Assembly: GCA_023460975.1 (NCBI GenBank)
Contig: JAEWOG010000099.1
Coordinates: 62,001 to 126,000 of the forward strand
Direction: 5' to 3'
Length of the DNA stretch: 64,000 nucleotides
Source: Actinomycetes bacterium
GTDB taxonomy: Bacteria; Actinomycetota; Actinomycetes; Propionibacteriales; Nocardioidaceae
The notes beneath the pieces are model-generated. The model did no database searches. It was not told the DNA's origin and saw only the letters and a list, made by a program, of their open reading frames with translations. Shown here one piece after another: positions 1-8,238 of this stretch. A program made the position numbers and the translations under genes. The number at the start of each line of letters is the position of its first letter. The first letter of the stretch is position 1.

Positions 1-828
1 GGCCATCGGCACCGCACCGCCCGGGGTCACCAGATGGGCTCGTACGCGGTGGCTGAGCGCCAGCCGCTCCAACGCCCCGGACAGGTCGACATCGGTCTCG
101 TCGGCGCTCGTGACGGCGTCCTGCTGGCGAATCAGCGAGCGGAGACCGTTCTCCTGCTCCGCAGCGAGGCGTCCCAGCTCGGCCCACTCCCCGCCTGCTG
201 CAGCACCGCGCCGTTGGACCAGCGCAAGGACCTGGAGGACGCCGTCGTGCACGACCCTGGCCAGGCGCTGCCGTTCGGCGGCTGCGGCAGCAGCCCGCTC
301 CGCCTCGTCACGCTGGTGGGCCATCTCGATGAGGGAGCGACCCAGGAACCCCACGATGGGGCCACCGATCATGAGCAACAGCAGGTTGCCGTAGTTGCCC
401 TGGTCGAGCTGATCGCGCATCGCGACGTCGACGGCACACAGCACCACGGCCGCGGTGAGTCCGCCGCGCGTGTGCCAGTGGATCGCCCACGCGAGGAGGC
501 CGCCGGCGACCCAGAACCCCGGCACCGTCGCGTTGAAGTCACCCTTCACCAGCGGCGTCGACGCCATGGCCGCGACAGCCACCGCGAGATCGGCGACCAG
601 GAGCGCGGCGGTGCGGCGCCGGGGCGAGCGGTACGCCCACAGCGCGACGCCCGTCCACCCCACCAGCAGGCCGACGACAACCAGTCCCCATCCCGGATGG
701 TCGAAGTTGTCGAGCCGATAGATCGTGAGGACGATCAAGTTGGCCGTCAGCGCCCACCGCAGGATCGCCAGAGCCCCGAAGAGGCGGCTCTCGACCGCCT
801 GCGCCCCGGCGCTGCGCGAGGGGCTCAG
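1..828 (-). CDS. Sensor histidine kinase (MacS-like), 3' end missing
   Basis: The 276 visible residues have an N-terminal block of membrane helices (about residues 20-140) and then a DHp-like segment with the H-box VVHDGVLQ (His near residue 194), typical of NarL-type kinases. The ATPase domain lies beyond the window edge. Upstream PlsC gene ends TGA at 825-827; in this frame no ATG, GTG or TTG lies near the expected N terminus, and the best start is CTG at 828-826, overlapping the stop as CTGA, with a GGAGAAGAAGG purine stretch just upstream. Its partner regulator probably lies past position 1. The layout and N-terminal pattern resemble actinobacterial MacS kinases; that name is an inference from memory of the family. 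Confidence 0.75.
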   Translation of the reverse strand, partial: MSPSRSAGAQAVESRLFGALAILRWALTANLIVLTIYRLDNFDHPGWGLVVVGLLVGWTGVALWAYRSPRRRTAALLVADLAVAVAAMASTPLVKGDFNATVPGFWVAGGLLAWAIHWHTRGGLTAAVVLCAVDVAMRDQLDQGNYGNLLLLMIGGPIVGFLGRSLIEMAHQRDEAERAAAAAAERQRLARVVHDGVLQVLALVQRRGAAAGGEWAELGRLAAEQENGLRSLIRQQDAVTSADETDVDLSGALERLALSHRVRAHLVTPGGAVPMA

Positions 829-1547
829 GACGCCTTCTTCTCCGCGGCGTCCGCCTCCTCGCGGGGCTTCTCCTTGGAGAGCTCCTTCGCCGTGGTGGCG
901 TACATGTCCACGTACTCCTGACCCGACAGCTTCATGATCTCGTACATGATCTCGTCGGTGATCGAACGCAGGATGTAGCGGTCGTTCTCCATGCCCTGGT
1001 AGCGGGAGAAGTCCAGCGGCTCGCCGAAGCGGACGCTGGGGCGCGTGATCTTCCCGAAGGTGGCTCCGGGAGGCGCGACCACATCGGTGCCCACGACTGC
1101 GACGGGGACCACCGGGACCCCGGACTCGAGCGCGAGCCGGGCCACGCCGGTCCGTCCCCGGTACAGCTTGCCGTCGTGCGAGCGCGTCCCCTCAGGGAAG
1201 ATCCCGCAGACCTCGCCCTGCGACAGCAGCCGCAACTGGGTCTTGAGCGCGCCCGATGCCGCGCTGGCACCGCCGCGGTCGATGGGCACCTGACCCGCGC
1301 CGGAGAAGAACTGCTTCTGGAACCAGCCCTTGATGCCTGGCGTGGTGAAGTACTCGGCCTTGGCCACGAAGGTCACCCGTCGCGGCGAGAAGAGGGGCAT
1401 GAAGAGCCAGTCGGAGTACGACAGGTGGTTGCACGCCAGAATCAGTGCGCCCTCCTCGGGGAGGTTCTCCACACCCGAGACATGGGGGCGGAAGATGACA
1501 CGCAGGAGCGGGCCGAGGGCCACCCACTTGAGGAACCAGTAGAACAC
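825..1547 (-). CDS. 1-acyl-sn-glycerol-3-phosphate acyltransferase (PlsC family)
   Basis: The 240-residue protein has the PlsC/LPLAT signature: NHLSYSD (His41 and Asp46 of the HX4D catalytic pair) and FPEGTR (about residues 117-122, acyl-acceptor phosphate binding). The family moves an acyl chain to lysophosphatidate or a related lysolipid at the inner face of the membrane. The N terminus is hydrophobic, consistent with membrane association. It sits 10 bp after the hydrolase gene and overlaps the sensor kinase by 4 bp, so all three are probably one transcript. The C-terminal 25 residues are a charged Lys/Glu/Ala tail. Exact lipid substrate cannot be told. Confidence 0.9.
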   Translation of the reverse strand: MFYWFLKWVALGPLLRVIFRPHVSGVENLPEEGALILACNHLSYSDWLFMPLFSPRRVTFVAKAEYFTTPGIKGWFQKQFFSGAGQVPIDRGGASAASGALKTQLRLLSQGEVCGIFPEGTRSHDGKLYRGRTGVARLALESGVPVVPVAVVGTDVVAPPGATFGKITRPSVRFGEPLDFSRYQGMENDRYILRSITDEIMYEIMKLSGQEYVDMYATTAKELSKEKPREEADAAEKKAS

Positions 1548-1557
1548 GGGGACGAGC

Positions 1558-2367
1558 CTAGCCCCGAGAGCCGCTGACCCGCGCGATGAACTCGGCCGAG
1601 GCGCTGAAGATGAGCGGCGCGTCGTTGTCCAGGGTGGCGACGTGGTAGCTGTCCTCGAGCATTCGCTCGGTGAAGTCGCGCGCGCCGAGGGCGGAGTGCA
1701 GTGCGGCCGATGTGCTCGCGTCGACCACGTGGTCCTCGCGCGAGCGCAGCAGCAGCACCGGAGCGGTGATCGCCCCCAGGCTGGCCTTGGTCGCGGCGAA
1801 CCCGGCGAACATCGAGGCCGCGGCCTTGAGCGGAGTCACGGGATAACCGCACTCGTCCACGCCCTGCTTCTTGATGTCGTTGGCGATCGCGGGGAACGCG
1901 GGCACGACGTGCTTGAGCACGGGCAGGAGCTTGACGTCCTTCCGCTCGGTGTCGATCGCCGGGTTGACCAGCACGAGCCCGGCGACCTGGTCGCCGCGGT
2001 CCGCGGCCAGGCGCAGCGACAACCCGCCGCCCATGGACAGACCGACGAGGAACACCTCATCGCACGTCGCGCGCAAAGCGTCGAAGGTCTTCGCCACGGC
2101 ACTCGACCAGTCGGCCCAGGTGGTCCGGTTCAGGTCCCGCCACACCGTCCCGTGACCGGGCAGCAGCGGCATCGAGACCGCGTACCCCTGCTCGGCGAGG
2201 AACTCCGCCCAGGGCCGCATCGAGGCCGGCGACCCGGTGAACCCGTGGATCACGGCGACACCGATCCGCCTGCCACCCGTCAGTTCGGGGCGCGCGTCGG
2301 CGTGCCACGGGGCAACCAGACGCGGGTCGAGCGGGACGTCCTGACGAGAGCCGAAACCGATCTTCAC
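1558..2367 (-). CDS. Alpha/beta hydrolase (carboxylesterase-like)
   Basis: The 269-residue protein starts at GTG 2367 and has the alpha/beta hydrolase plan: HGFTGSP oxyanion loop near residue 45, nucleophile elbow GLSMGG (Ser in GxSxG), acid in SREDHVVD and catalytic His in DSYHVATLDND near the C terminus. It resembles the carboxylesterase/monoacylglycerol lipase group, which cleaves ester bonds of short lipids. Reading further upstream in frame would run through the divergent gene at 2424 and adds low-complexity Arg-rich sequence, so the short start is preferred. First gene of a putative operon with the acyltransferase and kinase, which suggests lipid turnover. Confidence 0.85.
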   Translation of the reverse strand: MKIGFGSRQDVPLDPRLVAPWHADARPELTGGRRIGVAVIHGFTGSPASMRPWAEFLAEQGYAVSMPLLPGHGTVWRDLNRTTWADWSSAVAKTFDALRATCDEVFLVGLSMGGGLSLRLAADRGDQVAGLVLVNPAIDTERKDVKLLPVLKHVVPAFPAIANDIKKQGVDECGYPVTPLKAAASMFAGFAATKASLGAITAPVLLLRSREDHVVDASTSAALHSALGARDFTERMLEDSYHVATLDNDAPLIFSASAEFIARVSGSRG

Positions 2368-2423
2368 GCGCGCCAGTCTGCCCCACGGTGGCCCACGTTG
2401 TCGCCAGCGCCTACGGTGGAGGA

Positions 2424-2963
2424 GTGACCGGTTCCGAGCACGACCTTCCCGACGACGACGCCCGCGGCTCCGACTCCGCAGCGCACCCTCGGGATGACGA
2501 CGCCGCGTGGGCCGAGATCGTCGCCAACTACGGCGAGCGCGTCCTGCCTCCCCGTGCGCCGCAGCCCCAGGATCTCCACCCGACGGCCACGCCGGAGCCC
2601 CCGCCTGCCGCACCGGCCCCAGCGAGCGAGGAGACCGACCGCGACGAGGTGTCCCTGCCCGACGCCAGCGCGTACGCGGACCCCGACCCGGTGGAGATTC
2701 GCGAGGCACGCGCCGAGGCGGCCGAGCGGTTCGTTCCCCCGCCCCTCGAACCCCTGCCTCGCCCGACCCCGCTGCGAGCGGCCGCCTGGGTGGGCGCGCT
2801 CGGAGTCCCGCTGTTCGTTCTCATCGGCGCGATCGTCTCGTTGGCGGTCCCGACGATCGTGTACGGGATGCTCATCGGCTGGTTCGTCGTCGGCTTCGTC
2901 TACCTCGTCGCCACCATGTCGCGGCAGCCGCGCGACCCGTGGGACGACGGCTCGCGCGTCTGA
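2424..2963 (+). CDS. Conserved actinobacterial membrane protein, function unknown
   Basis: The 179-residue protein has an acidic and proline-rich cytoplasmic first part (residues 1-120) and two closely spaced membrane helices (about 126-146 and 150-170), ending with the short tail PRDPWDDGSRV. Start is GTG 2424, preceded by GGTGGAGGA; it diverges from the hydrolase gene at 2367. I do not recognise a named family, although a proline-rich region followed by two helices and a DPWDDG tail is a pattern I associate with unnamed actinobacterial proteins. No catalytic motif is visible. It ends 28 bp before the convergent glucokinase gene. Confidence 0.7.
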   Translation: MTGSEHDLPDDDARGSDSAAHPRDDDAAWAEIVANYGERVLPPRAPQPQDLHPTATPEPPPAAPAPASEETDRDEVSLPDASAYADPDPVEIREARAEAAERFVPPPLEPLPRPTPLRAAAWVGALGVPLFVLIGAIVSLAVPTIVYGMLIGWFVVGFVYLVATMSRQPRDPWDDGSRV

Positions 2964-2990
2964 GGCACGCGCCACCTGCCGCGGTGCGCC

Positions 2991-3926
2991 TCACCCAGTC
3001 GTGCGCGCCAACAGCGACGCGCCCACGAGCCCCGCGTGGGGCCCCAACCCGGCCGCGATGACGTCGGGAACGCGACGGTGCCCGGCGCCCACGACGTCGG
3101 TGGCCAGCACGCGGCGAGCGGGAGCGAGCAGGAGATCGCCGGCGCGGCTCACGCCCCCGCCGATGACGACGATCTCGGGATCGATGGCGTTGACGAGCCA
3201 CACCAGGCCACGCCCCAGGGCCGTGCCGACCTCCTCGAATGCGGCGACTGCCCACTCCTGACCCGCCTCGGCCGCTCGGGAGACGTCGGCGCCGTCGGCT
3301 GGCGCCTGACCGGCACCGCCCCCACGCTCGAACCGCGACGCTGCGACGGCCAAGAGCGCGGGGCCTGAGCAGTACCGCTCCCAGCATCCGCGCCCACCGC
3401 AGGGGCACTGCGGCCCACGCGGATCCACGCACATGTGCCCGAACTCCCCGGCCATGCCCTGTGCCCCCCGGACGAGGTGTCCGTCGAGGACGATGCCGCC
3501 GCCGATCCCGGTTCCCACGGTGAGGGTGATGCTGGAGCGTCTGTGCCGGGCAGCGCCCAGGCTCGCCTCGCCCCACGCGGCACACGTGGCGTCGTTCTCG
3601 ATGAGCACCGGCACCCCGAGCAGTGCCTCCATCCGGTCTGCCACCGCCTCCCCCCGCCACGCAAGGTGCGGAGCGAACTGGGCGTGCCGGCGATCGGAGT
3701 CCACGAAAGCCGCGGCCGCGATCCCGACGGACGCAGGGGCGGTGTCACCGCACACGGCCCACACCGCCTCAGCGAGGGCGCGCTCGAGCGCGGCAGCGCC
3801 CTGCGAGGGACGCGGGGTGGGCGCCTCTCTGACCAGCGAGACCGTGCCGTCGTCGGCGACCGCGGCCGCCACCACGGTGGTCCCGCCCACGTCGACCCCG
3901 ACGTGCAGCGCGCTCTCACCCATCAT
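2991..3926 (-). CDS. ROK-family glucokinase
   Basis: The 311-residue protein starts with the ATP-binding phosphate 1 motif (GVDVGGTTV, about residues 10-18), has the sugar-binding ENDATCAAWGE segment with the catalytic Asp, GTGIGGGIV, and the ROK zinc motif CPCGGRGCWERYCSG (CxCGxxGCxE). This fits a cytosolic sugar kinase, most likely glucokinase making glucose 6-phosphate. Two ATGs stand at the start (3926 and 3923). The upstream stop overlaps the first ATG by 1 bp (TGATG), so translation is probably coupled to the small Cys protein and ArsA-type ATPase upstream. A ROK repressor is excluded because no helix-turn-helix precedes the kinase domain. Confidence 0.88.
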   Translation of the reverse strand: MMGESALHVGVDVGGTTVVAAAVADDGTVSLVREAPTPRPSQGAAALERALAEAVWAVCGDTAPASVGIAAAAFVDSDRRHAQFAPHLAWRGEAVADRMEALLGVPVLIENDATCAAWGEASLGAARHRRSSITLTVGTGIGGGIVLDGHLVRGAQGMAGEFGHMCVDPRGPQCPCGGRGCWERYCSGPALLAVAASRFERGGGAGQAPADGADVSRAAEAGQEWAVAAFEEVGTALGRGLVWLVNAIDPEIVVIGGGVSRAGDLLLAPARRVLATDVVGAGHRRVPDVIAAGLGPHAGLVGASLLARTTG

Positions 3927-4354
3927 CAGCCCCCGGCGTGAGGGTCGTCCCAGTCCTCAAGGTCGATGCGCTCGACCCGCGTCGAGTCCCCGTCCCCGCT
4001 GCGCGGCGTCGCGCCGGGCGGGTCCGTACGCACGAACGCTTCAGCGGCCCTCGCCAAGGAGGCGAAGGCGGAGGCCAGGTGGACGGTGACCTCTGGCGGC
4101 ACCTGGGCGACTGCATGGGCCACTCGACACACGGGGCACCAGCGGCACGGAGCTCCAGCGCAGGTCGCCCCCGGTGCAGCCGCATCGGACTCATCCGCAC
4201 CGGACTCACCGGACTCCCCCGCTGGGGTGGGCTCTTCCTGGTGCCGGAACGCCCCTGCGAGGTCCTGCTCCCGCGCCCAACCGGCGAGGGCACCCCACAG
4301 CTTGGCGGTCTCCTCGGCGAGAGAACCGACCTCGGGGTCTGGGGACTGGGTCAT
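3926..4354 (-). CDS. Small conserved protein with a CxxCxxC cluster
   Basis: The 142-residue acidic protein carries CRWCPVCRVAH in the middle (about residues 70-80), with a further Cys a few residues before it, so a metal or disulfide site is possible. The rest looks like two amphipathic helical segments: an N-terminal ETAKLWGALAGWARE stretch and one after the Cys cluster. I recognise the type (small Cys-motif proteins beside actinobacterial ArsA and ROK genes) but not a function. It overlaps the ArsA gene by 4 bp (ATGA) and glk by 1 bp. A role as a partner of the ATPase is inference from this coupling only. Confidence 0.75.
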   Translation of the reverse strand: MTQSPDPEVGSLAEETAKLWGALAGWAREQDLAGAFRHQEEPTPAGESGESGADESDAAAPGATCAGAPCRWCPVCRVAHAVAQVPPEVTVHLASAFASLARAAEAFVRTDPPGATPRSGDGDSTRVERIDLEDWDDPHAGG

Positions 4355-5574
4355 CCGCTCACTTCCTGGTCGGGCTCGGCAGAGTCTGGGTCGGCGAAGC
4401 GCACCTGGAGCTCCCCCGTACGCACTCTCGCGCCCACGACCCGGCAGCGGGCCAGTGAGGGCGGGAGCGTGAGGAGGCGACGATACGACGCCACGGACAC
4501 CACCAGATCGTCGCCATCCCTGGCGAGACGGACCTCGGAGGAGTCGACGAGCGGCAGCCGGAGCGTCAGTACGGACCCCGACTCGGTCCGGATCACCCGC
4601 ATCGACTCGGCTCCCGCCGCCACGGCGAGCGGGTCGGCGTTCCCGTAGACACAGTCAGCCAGCTCGCCCAGCGCGGGCAGGCCGACGGGTTCGCCGGATG
4701 CGTACGGGGCCGTCCACACGCTCACGTCAGCGAAGGAGTCGGCGACGTCCGTCATCACGTCCGCCTGCGCCTGCGCCCACCCACGCACCCACGGGTCGGA
4801 CGCCTCGCTGGGAAAGACCCGGTTCACCACGGCGCCGTCGACCCGATAGCCGAAGAGGGACAACATCGTCAGACTCCGGCGTGCTTCGGCCAGCACCACG
4901 CGTTCTGGGGTGAGGACCAGGCGGACGCTGGCCGCTGGGCCGCTCAACAGCCGGTGCACCTCGGCGAGGTCCCCGTGCAGTCGGGCAAGCGCGTCGAAGA
5001 CGGAGTCCTGCGGCATCGGGACGCCAGCCGCCTTGGTGAGCACGGGCCGCAGAGCCCGGACCATGCGGCGTTGGGCGGGCAGGATCCGCGTCATGTACCA
5101 GCCGAGCGCTTCGGGCAGCGCCAGCAGCCGCAGCGTCTCGGCGGTGGGGGCGCAGTCGACGATCACGGCATCCCAGTGACCACTGAGGATCTGTGCGCGC
5201 ACCTCGAGCAGGGCGAAGACCTCCTCCGCGCCGGGAAGGACTGTCAACTCGTCGGCCGCGAGCGGGTCCACACCGACGACCTCGAGGACGTCGAGCAGGT
5301 AGGACTGGATCTGGCTCCACGACGTCTCGAAGCGCGCCTGAGCGTCCACATGCTGCAGGTGCAGCCCGTCAGCGATTCGCACGGGTTGGGCCCCCGCGCT
5401 CACGCCGAAGGCGTCGGCCAGCGAGTGGGCGGCGTCTGTCGAGACGACGAGCGTGCGCAGCCCGTTGCCAGCGGCGCGCACGGCCGCAGCGGCGGCGTGG
5501 GTCGACTTGCCGACCCCGCCCTTGCCCGTGAAGAGGAGGACGCGTGGCGTCGCGCCCGGCGCCGGGGAACTCAG
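4351..5574 (-). CDS. ArsA/GET3-family ATPase with apparent CTG start
   Basis: Read from CTG 5574 the protein has 407 residues and opens with the deviant Walker A GKGGVGKST (residues 17-25, signature Lys18), followed by the switch-like STDAAHSLADAF and IVDCAPTAETLRLL. These are hallmarks of the ArsA/Get3 SIMIBI ATPases, which bind membrane-protein or anion cargo. The C-terminal part resembles the small beta-rich ArsA-HSP20-like module. The first ATG, GTG or TTG in frame is at 5481, after the P-loop, so it cannot be the start of a working enzyme. CTG overlaps the stop of the SRPBCC gene as CTGA. No arsenic genes are nearby, so arsenite export is unlikely. Confidence 0.87.
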   Translation of the reverse strand: MSSPAPGATPRVLLFTGKGGVGKSTHAAAAAVRAAGNGLRTLVVSTDAAHSLADAFGVSAGAQPVRIADGLHLQHVDAQARFETSWSQIQSYLLDVLEVVGVDPLAADELTVLPGAEEVFALLEVRAQILSGHWDAVIVDCAPTAETLRLLALPEALGWYMTRILPAQRRMVRALRPVLTKAAGVPMPQDSVFDALARLHGDLAEVHRLLSGPAASVRLVLTPERVVLAEARRSLTMLSLFGYRVDGAVVNRVFPSEASDPWVRGWAQAQADVMTDVADSFADVSVWTAPYASGEPVGLPALGELADCVYGNADPLAVAAGAESMRVIRTESGSVLTLRLPLVDSSEVRLARDGDDLVVSVASYRRLLTLPPSLARCRVVGARVRTGELQVRFADPDSAEPDQEVSG

Positions 5575-6008
5575 AGGGACTCGACGCGCTTCTTGAGGCC
5601 CTTGAGGGCGGTGTCGATGAGGATCTTCTCCCCCTTGCGCTTCAGCATCCCGATGAGGGGGATGTTGACGTCGAGCGCGAGACGGTACGTGACCTCTGTC
5701 GTGCCGTCCTCCAACTCGACCAGCGAGTAGACCCCGTCGAGCGCCTTGAGCATGCGCCCTTCCACGAGGGTCCAGGTCACCTCGTCGTCACCGTGCCACT
5801 CGTAGGCGAGCGTGTACTGGTCCTTGATGGGAGCAACATCGAGCTCGAAGTAGACCTGCTCCGCCCGACCGTCGTCTCCGTCGACCGTCACCTCGGCCAC
5901 CTCCACTCCCTTGGCCCAGGCCGGGTACGAGGGGAAGTCGGCGATCACTGCCATGACGTCGGCGGGCAGGGCGTCGACGACGATCGAGGAGGAGGTCTGT
6001 TCGGCCAT
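5571..6008 (-). CDS. SRPBCC-fold protein (polyketide cyclase/START-like)
   Basis: The 145-residue protein reads as one SRPBCC domain: N-terminal beta strand with SSIVVDALPADVMAVIADF, the DFPSYPAWAKGV segment typical of CoxG/PYR-like cyclase_2 proteins, alternating strands and a long C-terminal helix ending KGLKKRVESL. Such proteins form a hydrophobic pocket for lipids or other small ligands. Start chosen at ATG 6008 (MAEQTSSS); an upstream in-frame start at 6086 would add 26 residues that do not look like the fold. It is first in the overlapping series SRPBCC, ArsA, Cys protein, glk. Confidence 0.82.
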   Translation of the reverse strand: MAEQTSSSIVVDALPADVMAVIADFPSYPAWAKGVEVAEVTVDGDDGRAEQVYFELDVAPIKDQYTLAYEWHGDDEVTWTLVEGRMLKALDGVYSLVELEDGTTEVTYRLALDVNIPLIGMLKRKGEKILIDTALKGLKKRVESL

Positions 6009-6191
6009 GGGAGGAACGTACCCGAACACGACGCGGCCCGGCACCCGCCCACGACTCCGCAAGGACTCCCTACTCGCGAGTAGCAACCCGGTGGGCCCGA
6101 AGACCCTCCAACTCGGCGGGAACTAGACTCCTGCCCGGCGGGATCGCCCTGCCCTGCGGTCTCGACCGCGTGTGTCCCGGAAGGCCTGAGC

Positions 6192-7985
6192 GTGCGCGAG
6201 TACTCCTCCCCCCTGTCGATCGAGATTCCCGACACGGGCAACCTGACCGACGACGTCGTCCGCAACGCCACCGAGGCACCCACCTCCGTCACGTTCAGCC
6301 GACCGTCCGATCAGGGCTGGAGCGACGTCACCTCCGCCGAGTTCCTCGCCGAGGTGGTCGCCGCGGCGAAGGGCCTGGTCGCCGCCGGCGTCGAGGTCGG
6401 CGACCGGGTCGCGATCCTGTCGCGCACCCGGTATGAGTGGACGCTGCTCGACTACGCGATCTGGTTCGCCGGCGCCGTGACCGTCCCCGTGTACGAGACG
6501 TCGTCTGCGGAGCAGATCGGCTGGATCCTCCAGGACTCCGGCGCGAAGGCGATCGTGGTCGAGACGCCCGAGCACGCGGCCCGGATCCACGAAGCCCGCG
6601 GCGTCGCGCAGATCACCGAGCTCGAGCACGTGTGGACCATCGACGACGGCGCGATCGCCACGCTCGGCGAGCTCGGCGTCGCGGTGACCGACGACGACCT
6701 CGAGCGGCGCCGTACGACGGCCACACCCCTCGACGTGGCCACCCTGATCTACACCAGCGGAACGACCGGCAAGCCCAAGGGCTGCATGCTCACGCACGGC
6801 AACTTCATGTTCGAGCTCGGCGTGGCCGTGCACGAGCTGAAGGACCTGTTCGACCGCAAGGACGCCTCCACGCTCCTCTTCCTCCCGCTGGCGCACGTGT
6901 TCGCGCGCATCATCCAGATCGGGTGCATCAAGTCGCGGGCGCGGTTGGGCCACAGCGCCGACATCAAGAACCTCGTGGCAGACCTCGGCGTCTTCCAGCC
7001 CACCTTCATCCTGGCCGTCCCGCGGGTGTTCGAGAAGGTGTTCAACACGGCTTCCCAGAACGCCGCCGCCGACGGCAAGGGCAAGATCTTCAACCGCGCT
7101 GCCGACGTCGCCATCGCGTGGTCGCGCGGCCAGGACACCGGCAAGGTCCCGCTGAGCATCCGCCTGCAGCACGCACTGTTCGACAAGCTCGTCTACGGCA
7201 AGCTCCGCGCCGCCCTGGGCGGCAACTGCGAGCACGCGGTCTCGGGCGGGGCGCCGCTCGGCGACCGACTCGGCCACTTCTACCGCGGTGTCGGGTTGAC
7301 GATCCTCGAGGGTTACGGCCTCACCGAGACCACGGCCGCCCTGACCGTCAACCTCCCCGACCTCGTCAAGGTGGGCACCGTCGGTCGCCCCATTCCCGGC
7401 ACAGCCGTACGCGTCGCCGACGACGGCGAGCTGCTGTTCAAGGGAGGGCAGGTGATGGCTGGCTACTGGAACAACGAGGCCGCCACCTCCGAGATCCTCG
7501 AACGCGACGGGTGGTTCCACACCGGAGACGTCGGCGAGATCGACGACGAGGGCTTCGTACGCATCACGGGCCGCAAGAAGGAGATCATCGTGACCGCGGG
7601 CGGCAAGAACGTCGCGCCCGCCGTCCTGGAGGATCGCCTGCGCGCCCACCTGCTGATCGACCAGTGCCTCGTCGTCGGCGACGGCCAGCCGTTCATCGCC
7701 GCGCTCATCACGATCGACGCCGAGACACTGCCGACGTGGGCCGAGATGAACGGCAAGACCGGCACTTTCGCCCAGCTGGTGGAGGACGAGGATCTGCGTG
7801 CCGTGATCGACGAGGCGGTTGCGGAGGCCAACAAGGCCGTCTCCAAGGCCGAGTCGATCCGCAAGTACGCCATCCTCCCCCAGAGCTGGACCGAGGAGTC
7901 GGGGCAGTTGACGGCGAGCATGAAGCTCAAGCGCAACGTCGTCATGCGTGACCACCGCAAGGACGTCGACAGCCTTTACGCCTGA
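6192..7985 (+). CDS. AMP-dependent synthetase, long-chain fatty acyl-CoA ligase
   Basis: The 597-residue enzyme has the adenylate-forming set: P-loop TSGTTGKPKG (about residues 188-197), GYGLTETTA (A5, about 375), GWFHTGDVGEID (A7/A8 region) and the C-terminal TGRKKEIIVTAGGKNV. The catalytic C-terminal Lys probably lies in QLTASMKLKRN. Its length and order fit long-chain acyl-CoA synthetases of the FadD15 type, which activate fatty acids with ATP and CoA at the membrane. Start is GTG 6192. It is monocistronic, divergent from the SRPBCC gene, and followed by a clear hairpin. Confidence 0.92.
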   Translation: MREYSSPLSIEIPDTGNLTDDVVRNATEAPTSVTFSRPSDQGWSDVTSAEFLAEVVAAAKGLVAAGVEVGDRVAILSRTRYEWTLLDYAIWFAGAVTVPVYETSSAEQIGWILQDSGAKAIVVETPEHAARIHEARGVAQITELEHVWTIDDGAIATLGELGVAVTDDDLERRRTTATPLDVATLIYTSGTTGKPKGCMLTHGNFMFELGVAVHELKDLFDRKDASTLLFLPLAHVFARIIQIGCIKSRARLGHSADIKNLVADLGVFQPTFILAVPRVFEKVFNTASQNAAADGKGKIFNRAADVAIAWSRGQDTGKVPLSIRLQHALFDKLVYGKLRAALGGNCEHAVSGGAPLGDRLGHFYRGVGLTILEGYGLTETTAALTVNLPDLVKVGTVGRPIPGTAVRVADDGELLFKGGQVMAGYWNNEAATSEILERDGWFHTGDVGEIDDEGFVRITGRKKEIIVTAGGKNVAPAVLEDRLRAHLLIDQCLVVGDGQPFIAALITIDAETLPTWAEMNGKTGTFAQLVEDEDLRAVIDEAVAEANKAVSKAESIRKYAILPQSWTEESGQLTASMKLKRNVVMRDHRKDVDSLYA

Positions 7986-7999
7986 TTCCCCGTACGCCG

Positions 8000-8039
8000 A
8001 GCCCCGGCGCGGCACGCCCTCGCGTGCTGCGTCGGGGCT
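8000..8039 (+). terminator. Hairpin terminator after the acyl-CoA ligase gene
   Basis: A long imperfect stem: AGCCCCG, then GCGGCACGC, a CCTC loop, GCGTGCTGCG, then CGGGGCT. It lies 14 bp after the stop codon and has no clear T tract, as is common in high-GC actinomycetes. Confidence 0.7.
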
Positions 8040-8065
8040 CTGTGCTTCCCTCCTCGCACCCTGCC

Positions 8066-8081
8066 TCGTCACAACGGACTA
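8066..8081 (+). promoter_or_regulatory. Putative operator copy 1 before the Tad operon
   Basis: TCGTCACAACGGACTA matches the dyad upstream of the pilin gene (16914-16929) at 14 of 16 positions. The arms are TCGTC and GACTA around six bases. It lies about 300 bp upstream of cpaB. The likely reader is the LuxR-type regulator of the same locus; this is inference. Confidence 0.5.
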
Positions 8082-8101
8082 AGACTTCGACCATGCCTTA
8101 C

Positions 8102-8117
8102 TAGTCCTTTTGGGCCA
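8102..8117 (-). promoter_or_regulatory. Putative operator copy 2, inverted, before the Tad operon
   Basis: On the minus strand this reads TGGCCCAAAAGGACTA, matching the pilin-side dyad at 12 of 16 positions, including the whole AAAGGACTA half. It faces copy 1, with centres 36 bp apart. Confidence 0.42.
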
Positions 8118-8238
8118 TATGAATGCCACCTCCGGGTGGTTTGTCCGGCTTAGCCCACACTTGCGCCCTAGACCGGCCTAGATTGCGACGGCTGGGGAGG
8201 ACTCCGGGGCCTCCCCCCCGATCGCGAGGGGACGGCCA

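Noticed and set aside
4351..5481. ArsA gene starting at GTG 5481
   Set aside because: This would cut off the P-loop, so it cannot be the true start of an ATPase.
6123..8072. 649-residue open frame opposite the acyl-CoA ligase
   Set aside because: Antisense shadow in GC-rich DNA: Arg/Asp/Gly/His-rich, no family features, while the plus strand encodes a clear enzyme.
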